From: Kocuria palustris | Lineage (GTDB): Bacteria > Actinomycetota > Actinomycetes > Actinomycetales > Micrococcaceae | DNA length: 64,000 bases | Direction: 5' to 3' | Assembly: GCF_007666205.1 (NCBI RefSeq) | Contig: NZ_VDOR01000007.1 | Coordinates: forward strand, 80,111-144,110 | Shown: positions 58,246-64,000 of the stretch, in pieces | How the letters are laid out: the number at the start of each line of letters is the position of its first letter | Position numbering within the stretch: the first letter of the stretch is position 1 | Translations under genes and position numbers: made by a program | Notes under the pieces: generated by a model | What the model was told of the DNA's origin: nothing | Database searches by the model: none | What the model saw: the letters and a program-made list of their open reading frames with translations, nothing else

Positions 58246-58341
58246 GCCGCGGCGGGGGCGCCGCCTCCGCACCGCCGACGGCTCCTCCCGGGGACGACGG
58301 GCACGACAGCAGACAGAACACAGCAGAGAGCAGAGGTCACG

Positions 58342-60069
58342 ATGCCGAACGTGAAGCACATGAAGTGGTGGGGCTGGGGCGAGGAGGGCGTCTTCTTCAC
58401 CTGGCAGAACAAGCCCGCCTTCGCGCCGCTGGTGCGGGAGGCGGTCGGCCAGGACCTGCGCCCCCGCCAGACCGACACCGTCGACTTCGCCACCGCCGAG
58501 GTCCCGGCATCCCGCCTGGACGAGCAGACCCGCGCCCGGCTCGTCGAGATCGTCGGGGATGCGAACACCGTGGTCGAGGACCACGACCGCGTGGTCCACT
58601 GGGCCGGCAAGGCGGTCATGGACATCGTGAAGACGCTGCAGAACCGCTTCGACCGCCTGCCCGACGTCGTGGTCTACCCCGGCGACGAGGACGAGGTCGC
58701 GGCACTGATGCGCTGCGCGCAGGACAACGACCTGGTGCTCATCCCGTTCGGCGGCGGCACGAGCATCTCCCGCAGCCTCCAGCCCCGCCCGGAGGAGACC
58801 CGCACCGTCGTCTCCGTGGACCTCGGGCGGATGAACCGGGTCCTGGAGATCGACGAGACCTCGTGCCTCGCCCGCATCCAGGCCGGGGCGCTCGGCCCGG
58901 ACATGGAGGAGCAGCTCAACGCGCGCGGCTGGACCCTGGGCCACTTCCCCGACTCGTTCACCCACTCGACCATCGGCGGCTGGGCGGCCACGCGCTCGTC
59001 CGGCATGCAGTCCGACAAGTACGGCGACATCGCCGACATCATCCGCGGCATGGACGTCGTGCGCCCGGGCGGGACCGTCCGGCTGCGCCCGCTGCCCTCG
59101 ACCTCCACGGGGCCGTCGCTGCGCGAGATGTTCATCGGCTCCGAGGGGCGCCTGGGCATCATCACCGAGCTGTGGGTCCAGGTGCACCGCATCGCCGAGC
59201 AGCGCCAGGTCATCGCCTACATGTTCCCCACATGGCAGCAGGGCCTCACCGGGATCCGGCAGATCAAGGAGGCGGAGGTCCCCACGACCTTCGCCCGCAT
59301 CTCGGACGCCCGCGAGACCGAGTTCTCGCTGGCCACCCAGAAGGCGCCCACCTCGCGGAAGGCCGAGATCTCCGCCAAGGGGCAGGAGGCGCTGTGGGCC
59401 TTCATGCGCAAGCGCGGCTGGGACACCAAGGCCATGTGCATCGCCTACGTGTGCTTCGAGGGCTCCAAGGCGGACGTGGCCCGGCACCGGAAGACGGTCG
59501 CGGGCATCGCCAAGGCCAACGGCGCGCTCGTCCTGGGCTCGGGCCCGGGCGAGCTCTACGACCAGAAGAAGTTCGACACCCCGTACCTGCGCGACTTCCT
59601 GCTCGAGCAGCAGATCATCGGCGACGTCTCCGAGACGGCGGCCCCCTGGTCCCGGCTGACCACCGTGCACCGGGCCGCCTACGAGGCCGCGCAGAGCGCC
59701 TTCGAGGAGCTCGGCGTCCAGGGCTGGATCATGAGCCACATGTCGCACTCGTACCGCACGGGGGCCTGCCTCTACTTCACCTTCGCGTTCCCGTTCACCG
59801 ACGAGGACGTCGACTACGAGTACGCCCTGGTCAAGACCCGCATCCAGCAGGCGTTCATCGACGCCGGCGGAACGCTGTCGCACCACCACGGCGTGGGCGC
59901 GGAGCACAGCCCGTGGATGGACCAGGACGTCTCCGCCGAGGGCGTCGAGGTCCTGCGCGGGCTCTTCCGCTCCGCCGATCCCGGGGAGAACTTCAACCCC
60001 GGCAAGATCATCGACTCCCCGGACACGCAGACCCGCGTGATCGAGCAGCACGGGCGGCAGGCGGGCTGA
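58342..60069 (+). CDS. FAD-binding alkyl-DHAP (alkylglycerone-phosphate) synthase-like enzyme
   Basis: A 575-aa flavoprotein of the vanillyl-alcohol-oxidase fold closely resembling alkylglycerone-phosphate synthase, which swaps the acyl chain of acyl-DHAP for a fatty alcohol to make an ether bond. Features: MKWWGWGEEG near the start, FAD loop PFGGGTSISRSL, DLGRMNRVLEID, GGWAATRSSGMQSDKYGDI, SHSYRTGACLYFTFAF and the His triad in SHHHGVG near 515. ATG 58342 has AGAGG five bases upstream. Some bacterial relatives are simple FAD oxidases, so the ether-forming role rests on similarity plus context. Confidence 0.85.
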   Translation: MPNVKHMKWWGWGEEGVFFTWQNKPAFAPLVREAVGQDLRPRQTDTVDFATAEVPASRLDEQTRARLVEIVGDANTVVEDHDRVVHWAGKAVMDIVKTLQNRFDRLPDVVVYPGDEDEVAALMRCAQDNDLVLIPFGGGTSISRSLQPRPEETRTVVSVDLGRMNRVLEIDETSCLARIQAGALGPDMEEQLNARGWTLGHFPDSFTHSTIGGWAATRSSGMQSDKYGDIADIIRGMDVVRPGGTVRLRPLPSTSTGPSLREMFIGSEGRLGIITELWVQVHRIAEQRQVIAYMFPTWQQGLTGIRQIKEAEVPTTFARISDARETEFSLATQKAPTSRKAEISAKGQEALWAFMRKRGWDTKAMCIAYVCFEGSKADVARHRKTVAGIAKANGALVLGSGPGELYDQKKFDTPYLRDFLLEQQIIGDVSETAAPWSRLTTVHRAAYEAAQSAFEELGVQGWIMSHMSHSYRTGACLYFTFAFPFTDEDVDYEYALVKTRIQQAFIDAGGTLSHHHGVGAEHSPWMDQDVSAEGVEVLRGLFRSADPGENFNPGKIIDSPDTQTRVIEQHGRQAG

Positions 60070-60082
60070 CCCCGCAGCGCCG

Positions 60083-60120
60083 GCGGCGGCTTCCGTCGGA
60101 CCCGCCGACGGGGCCGCCGC
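60083..60120 (+). terminator. Hairpin after the AGPS-like gene
   Basis: GCGGCGG-3-CCGTCGG-5-CCGACGG-2-CCGCCGC (60083-60120) forms two stacked 7-bp stems just past the stop, separating the lipid cluster from the aldo/keto reductase. A further inverted repeat CCTCCCGC/GCGGGAGG lies at 60165-60195. Confidence 0.65.
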
Positions 60121-60271
60121 TCGTCCGGCACCCCGCGGCAAGACCGGTGCCGCCGCCCTGACTACCTCCCGCGGAACAAGCCTCCGGGCGGGAGGCGTTG
60201 CCCCTGATGACACCCGCGCCGCCGCTGCCGAGTCCGCGCAGCGCGGCGGAACCGATCGGAAGGAGCAGCAC

Positions 60272-61222
60272 ATGGCCGCGACCACGCGCATCCCCGGCAT
60301 CGACGCCGACATCCTGCCGCTGAACCTGGGCGGCAACACCTTCGGCTGGACCTCCGACGAGCAGCGCTCGTTCGAGGTGCTCGACGCCTTCGTCGCCGCC
60401 GGCGGGAGCTTCATCGACACGGCCGACGTCTACTCGGCCTGGGCCGAAGGGCACTCCGGCGGCGAGTCCGAGACCGTCCTGGGCCGCTGGCTGGCCGCCC
60501 GCGGGAACCGCGAGGACGTCATCATCGCGACCAAGACCGGACGCCACCCGGACTTCCAGGGCCTGGCCCGCGAGACCGTCACGGCCTCGCTGGAGGCCTC
60601 GCTCGAGCGCCTGCAGACGGACCGCATCGACCTGTACTACGCGCACTACGACGACGAGAGCGTCGCCATCTCGGATCAGGTCCGGACCTTCCACGAGCTC
60701 GTGCAGTCCGGCAAGGTCCTCACGGTGGGGCTGTCGAACTACTCGCCGGCGCGGATGCGGGAGTTCTTCGAGATCGCCCGCCGGGAGGGCCTGACGGCTC
60801 CGGTCGCCATCCAGCCGCAGTACAGCCTGGTCCACCGCCGGGACTACGAGCAGGACTACTCGCCGATCGCGCGCGAGTACGGTGCCGCCGTCTTCCCGTA
60901 CTTCACGCTGGCCTCGGGCTTCCTGACCGGCAAGTACCGCACCCGCGAGGACCTCGAGGGCGCTGCCCGCAAGGACATGGCCGAGGGGTACTTCTCCGAG
61001 GACGGCCTCCGGGTCGTCGACGCCGTGGTCGAGGTCGCGAAGGCCCATGACGCCGAGCCCGCCACCGTGGCGCTGGCCTGGCTGCTGGCCCGCGGCATCA
61101 GCGCCCCGATCGCCTCGGCGTCCAAGCCCGAGCAGCTGCCGTCGCTGATCGCCGCGACCCGGCTCGAGCTCGCCGAGGACGAGGTCACGGCGCTGAACGA
61201 GGCCTCCCAGCCCTTCGCCTGA
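60272..61222 (+). CDS. Aldo/keto reductase
   Basis: A 316-aa NADPH-dependent (beta/alpha)8 oxidoreductase of the AKR superfamily. The catalytic tetrad is visible as Asp and Tyr in DTADVYSAW, Lys in IATKTGRH and His in YYAHYDDE; the cofactor end is PIASASKPEQL. Substrate unknown. ATG 60272 has AAGGAG eight bases upstream. It is separated from the AGPS-like gene by a terminator, so it is probably a separate unit. Confidence 0.92.
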   Translation: MAATTRIPGIDADILPLNLGGNTFGWTSDEQRSFEVLDAFVAAGGSFIDTADVYSAWAEGHSGGESETVLGRWLAARGNREDVIIATKTGRHPDFQGLARETVTASLEASLERLQTDRIDLYYAHYDDESVAISDQVRTFHELVQSGKVLTVGLSNYSPARMREFFEIARREGLTAPVAIQPQYSLVHRRDYEQDYSPIAREYGAAVFPYFTLASGFLTGKYRTREDLEGAARKDMAEGYFSEDGLRVVDAVVEVAKAHDAEPATVALAWLLARGISAPIASASKPEQLPSLIAATRLELAEDEVTALNEASQPFA

Positions 61223-61229
61223 TCGGCCC

Positions 61230-61251
61230 CCTCCCCTCCCCGCAGGGGAGG
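61230..61251 (+). terminator. Hairpin after the aldo/keto reductase gene
   Basis: CCTCCCCT (61230-61237) and AGGGGAGG (61244-61251) pair with a six-base loop, 7 bp past the stop. The rest of 61252-61434 shows no gene, only a possible -10 (TACACG). Confidence 0.6.
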
Positions 61252-61434
61252 CAGGACCACCCCGCTCGAGCCCGCTCCCGGCTGTGCAGCGCCGTTCGCA
61301 CGACGTCATACACGGCCGGGGGCGGGCTCTCGCTCATCGGGCTTTCATCCCGCCGGCACAGAGTCGGGGGCATCAACGAAGCTGGCGCCGCCCGTTCCGC
61401 AGCGCCGGCCGCCGTCCGACGGAGGACCTCGCCC

Positions 61435-62922
61435 ATGCCGCCCCGCCCCGCCGACATCGCCCGGACCCGACGCGCCGTCGTCGTCGGCTCCGGACCCAAC
61501 GGCCTCACGGCCGCCGCCCTGCTGGCCCGCGACGGCTGGGAGGTCGAGGTCTTCGAAGGCGGCGAGCATCCCGGCGGGGCCGCGGCCTCGGCGCCTGCCC
61601 TGGGCGAGGGCACGATCGTCGACCTGGGCGCGGCAGGGCATCCGTTCGGCATCGCCAGCCCGGTGTTCCGCGATCTGCGCCTGGAGGACCACGGCCTCGA
61701 GTGGGCGCATTCGGCCTACCCGATGGCGCACCCGGCCGAAGGCGCCCCGGCGGCCCTGCTCCATCGGGGGCTCGAGGAGACCGCGGCCGAGCTGGGCCGC
61801 GATGCCCGCGCATGGCGGGCGGTGCACGCGACGCTCGTGGCGGACATCGACGCCCACCTGGAGAACATCCTGGGCCCCATGCTGCGCCTGCCGCCGCACC
61901 CGATCGCCATGGCGCGCTTCGGCCTGCGGGCCGCGCCCCCGGCCGCGGCCCTCGCCCGGACCCTGTTCCGGGACGACCCCGCCCGCGCGCTGCTCCTCGG
62001 CTCCGCCGCGCACGCGATCGCCCCGCTGGGGCACCCCTTCACCGGCGCCTTCGGCACGCTCTTCGGCGCCCTGGGCATGACCAGGGGCTGGCCGGTGGCC
62101 CGCGGCGGCACCGGAGCGATCGCGGGGGCCCTGCTGAGCGTCCTGCGCAGCCACGGCGGGACGCTGAGCACGGGCCGCTGGATCTCCGATCTTCGCGAGC
62201 TCCCGCCGGCGGATGCCGTGCTGCTGGACATGACGCCCTCGCAGGTCCTCGAGCTGACGGGCCCAGGCCGCGACGCCATCCCGGACCGGACCCGGGCGCA
62301 GCTGGGCCGCTGGCGCCACGGAGCCGCGGCCTTCAAGGTCGACTACCTCCTCGACGGCCCCGTCCCCTGGTCCGATCCCCGGGTGGGCGAGGCCACGACC
62401 GTCCACGTCGTGGGCTCGAGCGACGAGCTGCGCCGCGCCGAGTCCCAGGTCTTCCGCGGCCGACTTCCCGAACGACCGTTCGTCATGGTGTGCCAGCAGC
62501 AGGCGGCGGATCCCTCCCGCGCGCACGGTCCCGCCGAGGGCCGCACCGTGCTGTGGACGTACGCGCATGTTCCGGCCGGGTACGTCGAGCTCCGCGCGGG
62601 GGAGGTCGCCGGGCTCATCGAGGCTCAGATCGAGCGCTTCGCCCCCGGATTCCGCGACCGCATCCGCGAGCGCCGCACGACCGACCCCGCGCAGCTCGAG
62701 CAGTGGAATCCCAACCTGATCGGCGGCGATGTCGCCGGGGGGGCCATGACGGGCCTGCAGTCGGTGCTGCGCCCGCGCCCGGCCCTGCAGCCGCATCGCC
62801 TCGCTCCGCACGGGCTCTACCTGGCGTCGTCGTCCACGCCGCCGGGAGCAGGGGTCCACGGCATGGCGGGAGCCTGGGCCGCAGGGGCGGCCATGGCCGA
62901 CGCCGCGCGCCGCGCGGGCTGA
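61435..62922 (+). CDS. Phytoene-dehydrogenase-like FAD/NAD(P) oxidoreductase
   Basis: A 495-aa flavoprotein of the COG1233 group. The dinucleotide-binding motif VVVGSGPNGLTAAALLARDG is at about 15-34, followed by EVFEGGEHPGGAAAS; the C-terminal FAD motif LYLASSSTPPGAGVHGMAGAWAA is near 463-485. Members include carotenoid desaturases but also many uncharacterised proteins, and no carotenoid genes are near. ATG 61435 has GGAGG nine bases upstream. It probably begins a small operon with the next two genes. Confidence 0.85.
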   Translation: MPPRPADIARTRRAVVVGSGPNGLTAAALLARDGWEVEVFEGGEHPGGAAASAPALGEGTIVDLGAAGHPFGIASPVFRDLRLEDHGLEWAHSAYPMAHPAEGAPAALLHRGLEETAAELGRDARAWRAVHATLVADIDAHLENILGPMLRLPPHPIAMARFGLRAAPPAAALARTLFRDDPARALLLGSAAHAIAPLGHPFTGAFGTLFGALGMTRGWPVARGGTGAIAGALLSVLRSHGGTLSTGRWISDLRELPPADAVLLDMTPSQVLELTGPGRDAIPDRTRAQLGRWRHGAAAFKVDYLLDGPVPWSDPRVGEATTVHVVGSSDELRRAESQVFRGRLPERPFVMVCQQQAADPSRAHGPAEGRTVLWTYAHVPAGYVELRAGEVAGLIEAQIERFAPGFRDRIRERRTTDPAQLEQWNPNLIGGDVAGGAMTGLQSVLRPRPALQPHRLAPHGLYLASSSTPPGAGVHGMAGAWAAGAAMADAARRAG

Positions 62923-63059
62923 GCACCCCGCCCGCCCCCTCCACGATCATCTCGAGCGCCGCCCGGGCGCCGTCGAGGCGATCACCGCCACCCGGGCGCC
63001 GCTGCCCGGAGACCGCCGACGACCGATCCCCGCACCGCACCGCGCAGCAGGAGGCCTCC

Positions 63060-63665
63060 ATGAACGATCCGCACCCCGATCACTGCCCGCCGCTGAGCTG
63101 CGCGGACCTGCTGCGCCTCGGGGGGCTGGCGGCCCTGGCCGCGGTCGTGCTGTCCCCGCTGCGCCACTACGTCGGGCCCCAGGAGGAGGTGGACCGGGCC
63201 AAGATCGACCAGGACTCCTTCCCGCTGTCGACCTATCCGATGTTCTCCGAGGACCGCAGGGGCCGGATCGTCGTCCCCCATGTCATCGGATTCACCGCCG
63301 GCGGCGAGCGCATCCTGCCGCACTACGCGCACTACGGGGCGGGCGGGCTCAACCAGGTCCGCAAGCAGATCGCCCGCGACGTGCGCGAGGGCCGTGCCGT
63401 GCAGGTCGCCCAGCGCTATGCCGATTCGCTGGCCCGGCCGATCGGCGGGGAGGGTTCCGTCGAGGTCGAGCTCATGCGCCGGCGCGAGCGCGAGGCGACG
63501 ATCGAGCGCATCGAGGTCGTCCGCAGCCGCTTCGTGTTCGACGAGTACTTCGCCGGGGACACGGCGCCCCGCTCGGAGTCCGTCCTCGCAGTGTGCAATG
63601 TCGGCGGGCCCGCATCCGCACCGCCCGGCGGCAGGGCGCGCCGCATTCGGAAGGAGAGGTCATGA
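63060..63665 (+). CDS. Protein of unknown function encoded beside an HTTM-like gene
   Basis: A 201-aa protein with one hydrophobic segment near residues 20-38 and a soluble remainder containing FPLSTYPMFSEDRRGR, a motif I associate with proteins encoded next to HTTM/vitamin-K-carboxylase-like membrane enzymes. Function unknown. ATG 63060 has AGGAGG seven bases upstream. Its stop overlaps the next start (ATGA), so the pair is coupled. Confidence 0.7.
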   Translation: MNDPHPDHCPPLSCADLLRLGGLAALAAVVLSPLRHYVGPQEEVDRAKIDQDSFPLSTYPMFSEDRRGRIVVPHVIGFTAGGERILPHYAHYGAGGLNQVRKQIARDVREGRAVQVAQRYADSLARPIGGEGSVEVELMRRREREATIERIEVVRSRFVFDEYFAGDTAPRSESVLAVCNVGGPASAPPGGRARRIRKERS

Positions 63666-63988
63666 GCATCCGCGCAGCAGTCCTCCGGCATCTGGCCGAC
63701 GTCCTGGTCCCCGCAGCCGAGCCCCTGCGACCGGCCGCCCTGCGCCTCGGCATCGGGGCCTTCTCCGGGATCCACCATCTGCGCAGACGGCCGATGTTCC
63801 AGCAGCTGCACGCCCAGGATCCCGAGCAGTTCGCACCGGTGGGGCCGGTGCGGATCCTGCGCAGGCCGCTTCCGGCGCGCACGGCGGATGCGCTGTTCGA
63901 TGCCGCTCAGGTCGTCAACGCCCTGGCGCTGGCCGGACTAGCTGTTGTGGGTCATGAGGTTCTTGGCGCGGGTGCGTCGATGAGATGA
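63662..63988 (+). pseudogene. HTTM-like membrane protein gene, interrupted by a putative IS element
   Basis: The frame opens MSIRAAVLRHLADVL and shows an N-terminus resembling HTTM-domain membrane proteins (RPAALRLGIGAFSG, EQFAPVGPVRILRRPLP). About 92 codons appear native; after about 63937 sequence character changes and the frame ends at 63988 with foreign-looking codons. HTTM proteins are much longer, so this copy is truncated here, or its remainder lies beyond the insertion outside the window. Confidence 0.5.
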
Positions 63989-64000
63989 GGAACGGGCTCC
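63938..64000 (-). mobile_element. Edge of a putative insertion sequence with transposase C-terminus
   Basis: Read on the minus strand, 63938-64000 gives an open frame ending SHRRTRAKNLMTHNS and a TAG stop at the boundary with the HTTM-like gene, looking like the basic C-terminus of a transposase. The family cannot be assigned; the element continues beyond the window. Confidence 0.4.

Noticed and set aside
62923..63059. Small gene between the flavoprotein and the 63060 gene
   Set aside because: Short frames here show no start with a ribosome site and no conserved-looking protein; treated as a leader region.

Overview
This window comes from a very high-GC actinobacterium. The gene set (SucCD, IdeR, an actinobacterial XPB helicase, DUF3027, DUF3263, DUF4031, a TIGR03085 protein, CIRCE-controlled groEL without groES, and tandem FemAB enzymes) suggests Micrococcales, most likely Micrococcaceae such as a Kocuria or Arthrobacter relative. 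That placement is inference from gene content and composition only. Genes are dense on both strands, convergent pairs are often separated by strong hairpins, and many genes look leaderless (a TANNNT box 6-7 nt before the ATG). About 50 protein genes and two tRNA genes are supported. || Layout, left to right. 1-7 kb: a partial Nramp-like transporter, sucC-sucD, a membrane protein, pcrA and another membrane protein. 7.4-15.9 kb: tRNA-Arg(CCT), a DUF4031-HD-Nudix fusion, an NlpC/P60 peptidase, an IdeR/DtxR regulator with all canonical metal ligands, serC, an MFS exporter overlapping a DUF3027 gene, and a cold-shock protein. 15.9-24.4 kb: a helicase-associated protein, XPB helicase and thymidine kinase in one operon, then a two-component system whose response-regulator gene is preceded by four CGTCC repeats exactly 11 bp apart, then an RNase HI fusion. 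24.4-32.8 kb: groEL with a CIRCE operator over its promoter, a GNAT enzyme, a LytR_C protein, a DUF3263-SDR pair, ung, a siderophore-interacting reductase and a ThrE-type exporter. 32.9-44.3 kb: two tandem FemAB-type peptidoglycan-bridge enzymes, a membrane protein, a DeoR regulator, a heterodimeric ABC exporter with one degenerate ATP site, and a tctCBA tricarboxylate transporter. || 44.4-47.6 kb holds a TIGR03085 gene and then a lower-GC HNH endonuclease gene flanked by imperfect direct repeats of about 90-98 bp; the right copy includes the terminator of tRNA-Thr(TGT), so this looks like a small acquired defence island next to a tRNA. 47.6-51.5 kb: a membrane-anchored DsbA-like protein, otsA-otsB (trehalose) and a DUF4032 kinase-like gene. 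|| 51.6-60.1 kb is the most interesting part. Two divergent gene groups encode a TetR regulator, a soluble di-iron desaturase/ferritin-like protein, a fatty acyl-CoA reductase fused to a HAD phosphatase, a paralogue of the di-iron protein that has lost five of six iron ligands, an SDR reductase, a PlsC acyltransferase and an alkyl-DHAP-synthase-like flavoenzyme. Together these could supply a fatty alcohol, form the ether bond, reduce the ketone and acylate, which is the logic of ether-lipid (alkyl-glycerolipid) synthesis, with a possible O2-dependent desaturation step. 60-64 kb: an aldo/keto reductase, a phytoene-dehydrogenase-like flavoprotein, an unknown gene, and an HTTM-like gene cut short at the window edge by what looks like an insertion sequence.
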